Shown one piece after another: positions 8,544 to 17,512 of a stretch of 64,000 nt of DNA. The notes under the pieces are model-generated. The model saw nothing but the letters and a program-made list of their open reading frames with translations, did not search any database and was not told where the DNA came from. The stretch is taken from the NCBI GenBank assembly GCA_020524245.1, contig JAIVLN010000008.1, positions 1-64,000 on the forward strand, written 5' to 3'. The position numbers were made by a program, and so were the translations under genes. The first letter of the stretch is position 1. Every line of letters begins with the position of its first letter. The stretch comes from Rossellomorea aquimaris (GTDB lineage: Bacteria; Bacillota; Bacilli; Bacillales; Fictibacillaceae).

Positions 8544-9206
8544 TTAGTCCATTAATAAATGTTTCTCTAATCGGCTGATATCAGCGTCTGCGCCGATGAC
8601 AATTAAGATATCCCCTTCTAAAATCGTATGAGTCGCTTGGGGAGATACGACGATATCATCACTGCGTTTGATGGCCATGACGTTACAGCCGTAATTCGCT
8701 CGAACATCCAATTCTATCAATGTTTTATCATGCATCTTTTTACTAGCAATCAATTCCACGATGCTATGTTCATCTGATAATTCAAGGTAATCCAGTACGT
8801 TGTTCGACATGATATTGTGTGCGATACGTTGCCCCATATCCCTTTCAGGGTGGACGATCCGATCAGCTCCGATCTTGCGCAGGACTTTCTCATGATAATC
8901 ATTCTGTGCTTTCACGGTAATATGTGCGACACCAAGCTCTTTCAAAATCAATGTCGTCAGGATACTAGCCTGGATATTGTCACCGATAGCCACAATGACA
9001 TGATCGAAGTTTCGGACACCTAGACTTTTCAAAACGTTCTCGTCTGTCGCATCCGCAATCACCGCATGAGTCGCAATCGAGGAAAACTCGTTTACCCGAT
9101 CCTCGTCACTGTCTATTGCAAGTACTTCCATGTCGTTATTGCTTAATGAACGGCAAATGCTTCCTCCGAAACGCCCTAAACCAATCACAGCAAATTGCTT
9201 TTTCAC
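8544..9206 (-). CDS. ktrC: Potassium uptake regulatory subunit (KtrC/KtrA family RCK protein)
   Basis: About 220 residues from a GTG start placed 7 nt after GGAGGA; an in-frame ATG 21 nt further upstream would put the ribosome site inside the gene and is less likely. An N-terminal RCK/TrkA-N Rossmann domain opens with the nucleotide-binding GLGRFGGS motif and the acidic end of strand 2 (IDSDEDR). A C-terminal TrkA-C domain spans about 140-220. KtrC is the cytoplasmic ring that gates the KtrD K+ channel in response to ATP/ADP and c-di-AMP. No ktrD-like gene is in the window, which is normal for the ktrC arrangement. Length matches B. subtilis KtrC. Confidence 0.9.
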   Translation of the reverse strand: MKKQFAVIGLGRFGGSICRSLSNNDMEVLAIDSDEDRVNEFSSIATHAVIADATDENVLKSLGVRNFDHVIVAIGDNIQASILTTLILKELGVAHITVKAQNDYHEKVLRKIGADRIVHPERDMGQRIAHNIMSNNVLDYLELSDEHSIVELIASKKMHDKTLIELDVRANYGCNVMAIKRSDDIVVSPQATHTILEGDILIVIGADADISRLEKHLLMD

Positions 9207-9269
9207 AGTTACTCCTCCAATTGCCATTAACGTTCAATCTCATCATATTGTATCATATTTTCAAATGAT

Positions 9270-10295
9270 TTATCTTGAATCTCTAGTGCCTTCCACATAC
9301 TTTGCATCAAAGAGGAACATTCTCATTAAGAGGATCAATGACGGAATCAGCAATAAAAGTCCTGCAATAAAGGCAATGACCAGTGCAACCCCCATCGTTT
9401 CGTTCGTAAATCCTGTATCAATCGTAATGTATGGATACAGTATATAAGGTAGGTGAGACGCTCCATAACCAAAGAACGCGAAGAAAAATTGCAACATGAC
9501 AAAGATGAATGCTGTTCCATACCTTTTATTATGATAAACGAACCATACCGCGATATTGAAACAGATGAACGATAAGATGAAAAGGTACGAGTAATCCAAC
9601 ATCCTGTTGAAATGCTCGATGTTATGGTTTCGAAGTGCCAGGAATACAAGAAAGCTCGCTAAAATTGTAGGAGGACTCCAGAATAGGGCAAATTTCCTGA
9701 GAAGCGCCAAAGCCTGCGTATCTTTTGCTTTGCTCGCATAAAAGGATAAAAACATCGCACTGATGTAAAGGACACTAACAATTGCCAAGAACACGACCGA
9801 CCATGAATAAAAGCTTGTAAACAACTCATCAACGAGAAATACTACCGAGTCGTTTTCTACCGTAATGAAACCACCTTCGGAAATCGTTAGTGCTGTTGAC
9901 AAGGACGCAGGAATCAATAAGCCTGTTGCACCATATAAGAAAGTATACAAGTGACTCTCCTTCGCTCCATAATTACCGAAAGCATAGAAAGAACCACGTA
10001 TCGTAAGAAGGACCAAGGCGATACTCCCCGGAACCAGCAAGGCCGTTCCGTAATAATAAGCTGTACTCGGAAAGAATCCTACTAAACCGACAAAGAAGAA
10101 CACGAAGAAAACATTCGTCACTTCCCAAACCGGAGATAAATATCGGCTGATGATATTATTGATGATATGGTCTTTCTTCGTAATCGTCCCATAATAGGCG
10201 AAAAATCCTGCCCCGAAGTCAATCGATGCGACAATCAGATACCCATACAAGAAAATCCATAAAACGGTTATGCCGATGAGCTGTATTTCCATCAT
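9270..10295 (-). CDS. cydB: Cytochrome bd quinol oxidase subunit II
   Basis: 341 residues, about eight to nine hydrophobic segments and the CydB family pattern (LYGYLIVASIDFGAGFF near the N-terminus; SPVWEVTNVFFVFFFVG). It forms the membrane heterodimer with CydA that oxidises quinol and reduces oxygen to water with high affinity. It starts 8 nt after cydA behind AAGGAGGG, so the two are one transcript. Members of this length next to a short-loop CydA are also called CioB/YthB. No cydCD assembly transporter is adjacent; the ABC pair upstream of cydA looks like a multidrug exporter rather than CydDC. Confidence 0.93.
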   Translation of the reverse strand: MMEIQLIGITVLWIFLYGYLIVASIDFGAGFFAYYGTITKKDHIINNIISRYLSPVWEVTNVFFVFFFVGLVGFFPSTAYYYGTALLVPGSIALVLLTIRGSFYAFGNYGAKESHLYTFLYGATGLLIPASLSTALTISEGGFITVENDSVVFLVDELFTSFYSWSVVFLAIVSVLYISAMFLSFYASKAKDTQALALLRKFALFWSPPTILASFLVFLALRNHNIEHFNRMLDYSYLFILSFICFNIAVWFVYHNKRYGTAFIFVMLQFFFAFFGYGASHLPYILYPYITIDTGFTNETMGVALVIAFIAGLLLLIPSLILLMRMFLFDAKYVEGTRDSR

Positions 10296-10303
10296 ATCCC
10301 TCC

Positions 10304-11635
10304 TTATCGATCCAATTGTTCTTCAAATTCGGTTTCGACTGGATTGTTCCGGAACATCTTCAATAGAACTATGGTACAGATCCAACCGAGTACGACATAA
10401 AGAGCAAAGAACAGGATAAACATGGATCCAACATGTTCACTAGTCGTTGCCCCATCCTTCGTTTCCATCACATGCCACAAAATCCATGGTTGTCGACCCA
10501 CTTCAGAGAAAATCCAACCAAATTCAATGGCGAGCATGGCTAATGGACCTGAAATGATGATAGCCCATAAGAACAACTTCGATAGACTCCATTCCTTCTT
10601 CCATTTACTCAAGATCAAATAAGCAGTGGACAACGCAGCGAGAAACATACCGATCCCGACCATCGCGTCGAAAAGATAATGAATGAAGAGCGGGGCCCAT
10701 TCATCTTCAGGAAATTCCTCCAACCCGGTTACTTCTGCATTCGGATCACCGTGAGCGAGTATACTTAGAAAATTCGGTAGTCGAAGTCCGTATTTCACTT
10801 CGTTGTTTTCATCAAGGACACCACCAACAATCAAGTCCGCTCCCTTTTCGGTTTCGAAATGCCACTCTGCCGCAGCTAGTTTTTCAGGTTGATATTCTGC
10901 TAGATATTTACCAGAGAAGTCCCCGATGACAGCTGTCGAGATTGCAAAAACGAATGCGGTAACCATAGTGAAATGGAGCGCTTTTTTATAATACGCACTC
11001 TGTCCTTTTTTCAAAATCAGAAAGGCTGTCAATGCAGCCAGGACAAATGCGGACGTCAAATAAGCAGAAGAGATGACATGCGAGGCCTTTGTCGGTGTTG
11101 CAGGATTAAACATCGCAATCAGGGGCTGGATTTCTGTAATTTGACCGTTTTCAAGCTTGAACCCTTTCGGTGAGTTCATGAACGCATTGACTGTTGAAAT
11201 GAAAAACGCAGATAAAGTCGATCCGATGACCACAGGTACGGATAACAACCAGTGATAATACGGATTCTTGAATCGATCCCACGTGTAAAGGTATATTCCA
11301 AGAAAAATCGCCTCAAAAAAGAAGGCAAACGTCTCAAGGAAAAGCGGAAGACCAATCACTTGCCCAGCCACTTCCATGAAGCTTGGCCACAACAATGATA
11401 ATTGCAGTCCGATACAGGTTCCTGTCACAACTCCGACTGCTACTGTTACGACGAATCCCCTCGTCCACCTTCGTGCAAGCAATCGGTAATGTTCATCGTT
11501 CCGACGGATGCCGATCCACTCTGCACCACTGATCAACAGCGGAACTCCTACCCCTAGGGTCGCAAAAATAATATGAAAGCCTAACGTCATACTCGTCAGC
11601 AGACGACTTAACATAGCACTATCAAGTTCTGGCAT
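10304..11635 (-). CDS. cydA: Cytochrome bd quinol oxidase subunit I
   Basis: About 443 residues from an ATG 6 nt after GGGGGGA; a further upstream in-frame ATG at 11674 has only a weak ribosome site. Nine hydrophobic segments, the GRQPW motif near the C-terminus (EVGRQPWILWHVMET) and a short periplasmic Q-loop typical of the CioA/YthA subgroup are visible. This subunit carries heme b558 and most of the b595/d site. It is followed directly by cydB. A 7-bp inverted repeat upstream (11764-11785) may be an operator. Quinol oxidase identity is firm; the cyanide-insensitive subtype is inferred from loop length. Confidence 0.93.
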   Translation of the reverse strand: MPELDSAMLSRLLTSMTLGFHIIFATLGVGVPLLISGAEWIGIRRNDEHYRLLARRWTRGFVVTVAVGVVTGTCIGLQLSLLWPSFMEVAGQVIGLPLFLETFAFFFEAIFLGIYLYTWDRFKNPYYHWLLSVPVVIGSTLSAFFISTVNAFMNSPKGFKLENGQITEIQPLIAMFNPATPTKASHVISSAYLTSAFVLAALTAFLILKKGQSAYYKKALHFTMVTAFVFAISTAVIGDFSGKYLAEYQPEKLAAAEWHFETEKGADLIVGGVLDENNEVKYGLRLPNFLSILAHGDPNAEVTGLEEFPEDEWAPLFIHYLFDAMVGIGMFLAALSTAYLILSKWKKEWSLSKLFLWAIIISGPLAMLAIEFGWIFSEVGRQPWILWHVMETKDGATTSEHVGSMFILFFALYVVLGWICTIVLLKMFRNNPVETEFEEQLDR

Positions 11636-11763
11636 CTCAAATCCCCCCGCTTTTAACTGAATAGCCGTATCCATTCAGTACAATTCATAATTCTTTACCC
11701 TAATTCCGAGCTGCTAAAAACGATATGAGACTGTAGTACATATAAATCTCTTCCGATTGAGTG

Positions 11764-11785
11764 GTGACATGTTCGTCAATGTCAC
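11764..11785. promoter_or_regulatory. Inverted repeat upstream of cydA
   Basis: GTGACAT and ATGTCAC are exact inverted repeats separated by 8 nt, about 130 nt before the cydA start. The TGTCAC-type arms resemble redox/oxygen regulator half-sites only loosely. No convincing -35/-10 pair could be aligned with it, so an operator role is a suggestion. Confidence 0.35.
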
Positions 11786-11855
11786 TATTTTGAATTTACC
11801 AATATCGTATCAAGTTGTTGTGAGTTTGTGAATTATTGAGCATACCGATCGTTTG

Positions 11856-11897
11856 AAAAGAGTGGGACCTGCTGAACACAGGCTTCCACTCTCTTTT
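11856..11897 (-). terminator. Terminator of the yknU-yknV unit
   Basis: A long imperfect hairpin: outer arms AAAAGAGTGG / CCACTCT-CTTTT, inner CCTG / CAGG, ending on the minus strand in TTTTC. It lies just past the yknV stop. Confidence 0.65.
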
Positions 11898-11900
11898 GTA

Positions 11901-13703
11901 TTACATGGCGTCCAACATTTTGAACTGGGATACGATCAGATCGTAATATTCACCTTTTTGTTTCATCAATTGGTCATGATTTCCCTGTTCAATGAGGTTA
12001 CCATGATCGAGAACAAAAATGTTGTCCGACTCTCGGATTGTAGATAATCGGTGTGCAATGATGATGGCTGTCCGACCTTTAAGTAGTGTTTGTAAAGCGT
12101 TTTGGATCTTCAATTCTGTTTCGGTATCTATACTGGCCGTCGCTTCATCTAAAATGAGAATTCTCGGATCGGCAAGCAATGCCCTGGCAAATGAAATCAA
12201 TTGTCTTTCACCAACCGACAACACATTCCCACGTTCTTCAACTTCGGTTTCGTATTGATTATCCAGTTTTTCAATAAATGCACTCGCCCCAACAGCTTCA
12301 GCCGCTTTGATGACTTCATCATCTGTCGCATCAGGACGTCCAAACCGGATATTTTCCATAATGGTTCCGGAAAAGATGAAGGTGTCTTGCAAGACAACGC
12401 TGACTTTTTGTCTTAAACTATCCAGCTTCACGTCTTTGAGGTCGGTCCCATCAATCTCAACAGCACCTTTGGTCGGATCATAGAACCTGCTGATCAGGTT
12501 GGCAATTGTTGTTTTACCCGAACCCGTGTGACCGACTAGAGCAACCGTTTCACCAGCACCGATTGTGAGATTGATGCCATTTAATGCTTTACGTTTCTCA
12601 TCATACGCGAACTCCACATCTTTAAATTCGATCTTTCCATCGATTTCTTGGAAAGTGATCGCATCTTCACGTTCAGAAACATTCGGTTTCTCGTCTAAGA
12701 ATTCGAAAATCCGTTCACTTGAAGCCATTGCCACCAACAGCTGGTTATACACTTGCCCCATTCGTGAAATCGGTTCCCAGAACATCCCGAGGTAGAATGC
12801 GAAAGTAACGAAAACTCCGTAATCCATACCGTTTTGGATCAAATACACCCCAAACCAAATCAATATGGCCGTTCCGATTGCATTGGACATTTCGACGAAC
12901 GGACGGAAAACGGCACTCTTCTTCGTAGCATCCTTCCAGCTTTCAAATGTCTCCCCATTCACACCTTTAAAGAATTCCATGTTCTCTTTTTCCTGTGTAT
13001 AGGATTGGGTGACACGGATTCCCTGGATACTTTCGTTCAAATGGGAGTTCATTTTTGCCTGTTTGATCCGTACCGTCTGCCAGGAGCGGCGGATATTCCT
13101 TCGAAGTCTTGTCGATATGAAAAACATAATCGGAAGAATGATCATGATGGCCAAAGTCAGTTGCGGACTCAACACGAACATGATGACTATAATACCAACA
13201 AGCAGGATGAAGTCCATCAATAGATTGATGACCCCATTCGTAAACAGTTCCTGCAGAGAGTTGACATCATTAATGATCCGCACCAGGATCGAACCGCCCG
13301 ATCGTTGGTCGAAGAACCTATGTGACAACCGTTGGATGTGTTTGAACAGTCCCTGACGGATGTCGTAGATGATATATTGTCCCAGCTGATTCGTCCACTT
13401 GATCCGGAATGAGTTTGCGATCCAGGAAAGGATATATAAAGCAGAAATCCCGATGATCAGTTGAATCAGCAACGATTCGTCCTTGTCTTTGATTGCATGG
13501 TCGAACAAGAGGACCCCGATGAAAATCGGGATGACCAATCTTACTCCCGTTGTAATCAGCATCGTTATGATCGCTTTCGGGAGGAGATTGGATCGATAAG
13601 GCTTCATGTATCCGAATAGGCGGATCATTTGCTGCCAATTGAATTGTTTTTCAATCGCCTGGTCTTGAGAATAATGAAATCGTTTATTCGTATTCGAACT
13701 CAA
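11901..13703 (-). CDS. yknV: Heterodimeric ABC exporter subunit, YknV-like
   Basis: 600 residues from a TTG start behind GGGGGTGA. Six transmembrane segments (about 50-320) precede an ATPase domain with Walker A GHTGSGKTTI, Walker B ILILDEATASID and a non-canonical signature LSVGERQ in place of LSGGQ. The partner gene directly upstream has the opposite asymmetry (normal signature, Asp instead of the catalytic Glu after Walker B). Together they give one intact and one degenerate ATP site, the hallmark of heterodimeric exporters such as BmrCD and TM287/288. Lengths (600 and about 584) fit YknV/YknU better than BmrCD. The substrate is unknown; multidrug or peptide export is typical. Confidence 0.85.
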   Translation of the reverse strand: MSSNTNKRFHYSQDQAIEKQFNWQQMIRLFGYMKPYRSNLLPKAIITMLITTGVRLVIPIFIGVLLFDHAIKDKDESLLIQLIIGISALYILSWIANSFRIKWTNQLGQYIIYDIRQGLFKHIQRLSHRFFDQRSGGSILVRIINDVNSLQELFTNGVINLLMDFILLVGIIVIMFVLSPQLTLAIMIILPIMFFISTRLRRNIRRSWQTVRIKQAKMNSHLNESIQGIRVTQSYTQEKENMEFFKGVNGETFESWKDATKKSAVFRPFVEMSNAIGTAILIWFGVYLIQNGMDYGVFVTFAFYLGMFWEPISRMGQVYNQLLVAMASSERIFEFLDEKPNVSEREDAITFQEIDGKIEFKDVEFAYDEKRKALNGINLTIGAGETVALVGHTGSGKTTIANLISRFYDPTKGAVEIDGTDLKDVKLDSLRQKVSVVLQDTFIFSGTIMENIRFGRPDATDDEVIKAAEAVGASAFIEKLDNQYETEVEERGNVLSVGERQLISFARALLADPRILILDEATASIDTETELKIQNALQTLLKGRTAIIIAHRLSTIRESDNIFVLDHGNLIEQGNHDQLMKQKGEYYDLIVSQFKMLDAM

Positions 13704-13721
13704 TTTGTTTCACCCCCGTTG

Positions 13722-15476
13722 TTAACCTGTTTGTCTCTGTTTGATGACTTCTTTATCTTTATACTGGATGTCATAAACACGTCTGTACATACCTTCCTGT
13801 TCTATCAATTGTTCATGCTTTCCTCTCTGGACGACCTTGCCTTCTTCAAGTACCAGGATTTCATCTGCGTGTTTAAGCGACGATATACGATGGGCGATGA
13901 TGAATGTTGTGCGATCCTTCATCACTTCCTGGAACGCTTTTTGAATCTTGAATTCGGTTTCCATATCAACAGCACTTGTTGCATCGTCCAAGATGAGAAT
14001 ACTTGGATCAGAAAGGATGGCTCTTGCAATGGCAATTCTTTGTTTCTGCCCACCAGACAATCCCATTCCACGTTCTCCAAGAATCGTGTCATAGCCGTCT
14101 GGCAGCTCCATGATGAAGTCATGTGCTTGTGCACGTTTGGCAGCATCTACGACCCGTTCGAATTCAATGTCTGCATCCCCATACGCGATATTGTCCCGAA
14201 TGGTAGAGGAGAACAAGAACGTCTCCTGAAGGACGACTCCGACATTCTTTCGTAAAGATTTAATCGAATATCCCTTGATATCTCTACCATCAATGAGGAT
14301 AGAACCTTCTTTCGGTTCATAGAAACGTGAAATTAGCTGGGTAATCGTCGTTTTACCTGCTCCCGTTGCTCCTAATAGACCGATCGTCGTTCCTTTAGGT
14401 GCTTTGAATGAAACATTTTTTAATGCTTCTTCATCTTCACTTGCATATTTGTGCGTCACATTCTTAAACTCGACATCCCCATTCATACGTTTAATGTCTA
14501 AAGGATCTCCGACGTCTTGAATGTCTTCAGGTTCATCCAATATTTCTAACAGTCGTTCACCTGAAGCTTTTGATTGTGAGAACGTATTGATGACGAACCC
14601 GAGCATCATGATCGGCCAGATGATATACCATACAAGACTGAAGAACGCAACGAGCTCACCTGGTTGTAAATCACCATTGAATACAAGTAAACCTCCATAA
14701 GATAGAAGGAACACAACACAAAGGTTCCCGATCAGTTCCATAAGTGGGAAATACTTGGCCCAGATGTCTGAAGTGTTCAAGTAGTTATCTCGATAATCCT
14801 TATTGTTATTTACGAATTTTCCGATTTCGAAATCTTCACGGGACAATGATTTGATTGTGTTGATTCCACTTACGTTTTCCTGCACTTTCGTATTCAATCG
14901 TCCCATTGATTTCCGTATACCACGGAATGCGGGATGCACTCGTTTGTCAAACCGGTAAACGGCAACGGCCAGGAACGGAAGCATTCCTAAGGTCACCAAT
15001 GCCAACGGAATGGAGTAATAGAACATTACCGCTAAACTGAATGAAACCAACAGTAGGAAGTTGATGATCTGAGCGAACCCAAAGGATAAAAAGAACCGAA
15101 ACCCCTCGACATCCGCCGTCAAGCGTGACATCAGGTCTCCGGTCTTCGCATTGTCATAGTATCGAAACGGTAAGTATTGAAGCTTCTTATATAAAGCTTG
15201 CCTTAACTTATACACCGCCGTAACCCCGAACAAATCACCAAGATATTGATGAAAGAAGGTCGCTGTCCCTTTGATCATCATGATGAAAATGAAACCGATG
15301 GCCAAGTAAGGAATCCACCTATATTGTTCTTTCAAGATGACTTCGTCAATCGTGAATTGTAACAACATCGGATAGACGACGGTTATTCCGGATACAAACA
15401 ATAGTGAAAATACGGATAAAAGGAAGTACTTTCGATAAGGCCAATAAAACTCTTTCAACCGCTTAAACGTATCCAA
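13722..15476 (-). CDS. yknU: Heterodimeric ABC exporter subunit, YknU-like
   Basis: About 584 residues. I chose the TTG at 15476 because it lies 8 nt after AGGCAGGTG; a GTG at 15485 overlaps that site. An ABC exporter membrane domain (six segments, about 15-300) is followed by an ATPase domain with Walker A GATGAGKTTI, signature LSGGQKQRIA and Walker B ILILDDATSAVD, in which Asp replaces the usual catalytic Glu. This is the degenerate-site subunit; its partner yknV follows 18 nt downstream. The N-terminus (LDTFKRLKEFYWPYRKYF) resembles B. subtilis YknU. Function as a drug or metabolite exporter is inferred from the family. Confidence 0.83.
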   Translation of the reverse strand: MDTFKRLKEFYWPYRKYFLLSVFSLLFVSGITVVYPMLLQFTIDEVILKEQYRWIPYLAIGFIFIMMIKGTATFFHQYLGDLFGVTAVYKLRQALYKKLQYLPFRYYDNAKTGDLMSRLTADVEGFRFFLSFGFAQIINFLLLVSFSLAVMFYYSIPLALVTLGMLPFLAVAVYRFDKRVHPAFRGIRKSMGRLNTKVQENVSGINTIKSLSREDFEIGKFVNNNKDYRDNYLNTSDIWAKYFPLMELIGNLCVVFLLSYGGLLVFNGDLQPGELVAFFSLVWYIIWPIMMLGFVINTFSQSKASGERLLEILDEPEDIQDVGDPLDIKRMNGDVEFKNVTHKYASEDEEALKNVSFKAPKGTTIGLLGATGAGKTTITQLISRFYEPKEGSILIDGRDIKGYSIKSLRKNVGVVLQETFLFSSTIRDNIAYGDADIEFERVVDAAKRAQAHDFIMELPDGYDTILGERGMGLSGGQKQRIAIARAILSDPSILILDDATSAVDMETEFKIQKAFQEVMKDRTTFIIAHRISSLKHADEILVLEEGKVVQRGKHEQLIEQEGMYRRVYDIQYKDKEVIKQRQTG

Positions 15477-15659
15477 ATTACACACCTGCCTTTTATGTAT
15501 TGTTTAAAAAGTCATAATATAAATAATATAACGGAATCCGAAATAAATAACCATAATTTTGCTTAAATTGATGAATCAGGTTTTGGATTGAAATGGGAAT
15601 CCCTTGATTTGATTGTGCATCTACAATACGTATGAATATTCCGAATATTATATACCGTA

Positions 15660-15693
15660 AAAAAAGAGGCTGACTTGAGAAGTCAGCCTCTTT
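15660..15693 (-). terminator. Intrinsic terminator of ykuU
   Basis: An 11-bp stem (GAGGCTGACTT / AAGTCAGCCTC) with a 3-nt loop is followed on the minus strand by TTTTTT. It ends the peroxiredoxin transcript. Confidence 0.9.
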
Positions 15694-15707
15694 CACTCAG
15701 GCTTGAA

Positions 15708-16250
15708 TTACAAAGTTTCTTGACCTGGCTTCCAGTTTGCAGGGCAAAGTCCGCCAGTTTGAAGAGCTTGTAGTACACGTAGTGTTTCATCAACGTCACG
15801 TCCGATGTTGTTGTGGTTCACAACAGAGTACATGAGCTCGCCTTCTGGGCTGATGATGAATAGTCCACGAAGTGCTACACCTTCTTCTTCAATTAGAACA
15901 CCATAGTCATCAGATACTTTGTGGTTCGTATCTGCAGCTAGTGGGTATTTTAATTGTCCAAGACCGTTGTCATCACGGTTTGTGTTGATCCATGCTAAGT
16001 GAGTGTGGATCGTATCAGTAGATACACCGATTACTTCAGCATCAAGATCTTCAAACTCGTCGTAACGATCGCTTAGTGCTGTAATTTCAGTCGGGCAAAC
16101 GAAAGTGAAGTCCATTGGATAGAAGAAAAGAACTGTCCACTTGTCGTTTTTCATGTTTTCTTCAAGGCTTACTTTACCGAATTCTTTGTTTGGAAGTACT
16201 GCATCCATTTCAAAGCGCGGTGCTTGTTTTGCTACCATACGTTCTGCCAT
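15708..16250 (-). CDS. ykuU: 2-Cys peroxiredoxin, YkuU-like
   Basis: 180 residues. Peroxidatic Cys in the family motif DFTFVCPTEITA (about residue 51) and resolving Cys in GGLCPANW near the C-terminus identify a typical 2-Cys peroxiredoxin of the AhpC/Prx1 group. It reduces hydroperoxides in the cytoplasm using thioredoxin-type donors; no ahpF is adjacent. It stands alone with its own SigA promoter (TTGACT-N17-TATAAT at 16360-16388, minus strand) and terminator. A perfect inverted repeat overlaps the -35 and probably binds a repressor. The gene order with ykuT matches B. subtilis. Confidence 0.93.
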   Translation of the reverse strand: MAERMVAKQAPRFEMDAVLPNKEFGKVSLEENMKNDKWTVLFFYPMDFTFVCPTEITALSDRYDEFEDLDAEVIGVSTDTIHTHLAWINTNRDDNGLGQLKYPLAADTNHKVSDDYGVLIEEEGVALRGLFIISPEGELMYSVVNHNNIGRDVDETLRVLQALQTGGLCPANWKPGQETL

Positions 16251-16359
16251 TGTGTAAAACCTCCTGAAAGATGAAAGATTTTATTAAAAAAGGTTCGTAC
16301 AGGTGAGCTTGTCCTACCTGTCACATCCCCTTTCTTAACTCCATTTTTTCTACAGCTAT

Positions 16360-16395
16360 ATTATAGTGAATCCACTCTTAATAGTCAATATTAAG
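16360..16395 (-). promoter_or_regulatory. SigA promoter of ykuU with palindromic operator over the -35
   Basis: On the minus strand TTGACT (16383-16388) and TATAAT (16360-16365) are spaced by 17 nt. CTTAATA and TATTAAG (16377-16383 and 16389-16395) form a perfect inverted repeat with a 5-nt centre covering the -35. The AT-rich arms are reminiscent of PerR/Fur-type sites but the 7-5-7 geometry differs from the 7-1-7 consensus. Confidence 0.7.
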
Positions 16396-16610
16396 TGAGA
16401 ATTAGTTTAATATAGCTTTTGTAACAAGATTACTATTCCCAATTTCTTCTTATTCTAATCGGGAAAGCTCCTGTCCATCGTCCATTCTACCTTGTTTCAT
16501 CTCTTAACTCAAAGGATATACTTATAGAGGACCATTTCAATTGCGGGTAACCACTTCATTCGTTATAGTGGTACTAGCCAATCATTAATGGAACAAGGAG
16601 TTGAAGCAAA
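16396..16610. other. Upstream half of the ykuU-ykuT divergent region
   Basis: The whole gap 16251-16610 is 360 nt. The ykuU promoter is at its left. Towards ykuT, GTTTCA and GGATAT (about 16495-16521) are spaced by 14 nt, loosely like a SigB general-stress promoter. The gene starts at TTG behind AAGGAG. No ORF or RNA gene is recognised. Confidence 0.35.
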
Positions 16611-17456
16611 TTGCCAGATATCATAGCAAACATTGATTGGGCAGGAATACTGAAAAATATCGGGATCATCTCCATTAAGCTTATCTTCATCCTGATTGTT
16701 TTTGCCATTGTAAAAAGTGTAGGAAACAGAGTCATCCGAACATCATTCGAAAAATTAGAAAACAAAAAAGACATGACAGCAGGCCGGGCACACACCCTTA
16801 GAAGTCTGACAAAGAGTATTTTTTCGTATGTATTGATCTTTATACTTGCTGTAGTCGTATTAGGTACATTCGGAATTGATATTGCTGGATTGATTGCTGC
16901 TGCAGGTATTGTAGGTCTAGCGATTGGATTCGGTGCACAAGGACTCGTAAGTGATGTCGTCACAGGATTTTTCATCTTATTAGAAAAACAATTGGATGTT
17001 GGTGATTATGTAACAGCAGCAGGTATGGGTGGAATTGTTGAAGAGACGGGATTGCGTACTACCCATATTCGTGGATTCGATGGAACATTACACTTTGTTC
17101 CAAACCGTGAAATCAGTACGATCAGTAACCATACAAGAGGTAATATGAGGGCTTTAGTGGATATCGGTATTTCTTATGATGATGATATCGATAAAGCGAT
17201 CGAGGTCCTACAAGAGGCATGCGATCGAGTTGCAGAAACGAATGAAAACATCGTAGATGGACCTAATGTCGTTGGGGTTCAAGAGCTTGGAGCTTCTGAT
17301 GTCGTTATCCGTGTCATTGCACAAGCGAAGACGAACATGCAATGGGCGGTTGAACGTGAACTGCGTAAAGCGATGAAACAAGCGCTTGATGCAAACGGAA
17401 TCGAAATTCCATTCCCTCATCAAGTGTATATCAACAAGACAGAAAATAACGGCTAA
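16611..17456 (+). CDS. ykuT: Small-conductance mechanosensitive channel, YkuT-like
   Basis: 281 residues from a TTG behind AAGGAG. Three hydrophobic segments (about 12-38, 62-85, 88-112); the third carries the glycine/alanine-rich MscS pore helix (AGLIAAAGIVGLAIGFGAQGLVSD read in parts), followed by the beta domain with the GGIVEETGLRTT turn and an alpha-beta C-terminal domain. MscS-type channels open under membrane tension to release solutes on osmotic downshock. Length and position between ykuU and ykuS match B. subtilis YkuT. Transcription may end in, or read through, the hairpin at 17479-17512. Confidence 0.92.
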   Translation: MPDIIANIDWAGILKNIGIISIKLIFILIVFAIVKSVGNRVIRTSFEKLENKKDMTAGRAHTLRSLTKSIFSYVLIFILAVVVLGTFGIDIAGLIAAAGIVGLAIGFGAQGLVSDVVTGFFILLEKQLDVGDYVTAAGMGGIVEETGLRTTHIRGFDGTLHFVPNREISTISNHTRGNMRALVDIGISYDDDIDKAIEVLQEACDRVAETNENIVDGPNVVGVQELGASDVVIRVIAQAKTNMQWAVERELRKAMKQALDANGIEIPFPHQVYINKTENNG

Positions 17457-17478
17457 GTTTATTGAAACATCTTTCGGG

Positions 17479-17512
17479 GTACCCTTCTTATCAAAAAGGA
17501 GGGTACTTTTTT
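17479..17512 (+). terminator. Terminator-like hairpin that contains the chaB ribosome-binding site
   Basis: GTACCCTTCTT (17479-17489) pairs with AAGGAGGGTAC (17496-17506, one G-T wobble) and is followed by six T residues that abut the ATG at 17513. The descending arm is the chaB Shine-Dalgarno AAGGAGGG. Thus the element can end ykuT transcription and also hide the ribosome site of chaB. Confidence 0.75.

Noticed and set aside
13629-14255. Open frame of 208 codons on the plus strand over the ABC exporter genes
   Set aside because: Antisense shadow of two conserved ABC subunits; no Shine-Dalgarno and atypical composition.
11901-15476. cydDC assembly transporter next to cydAB
   Set aside because: The ABC pair is separated from cydA by its own terminator and shows YknUV-type features; nothing specific to CydDC was seen.
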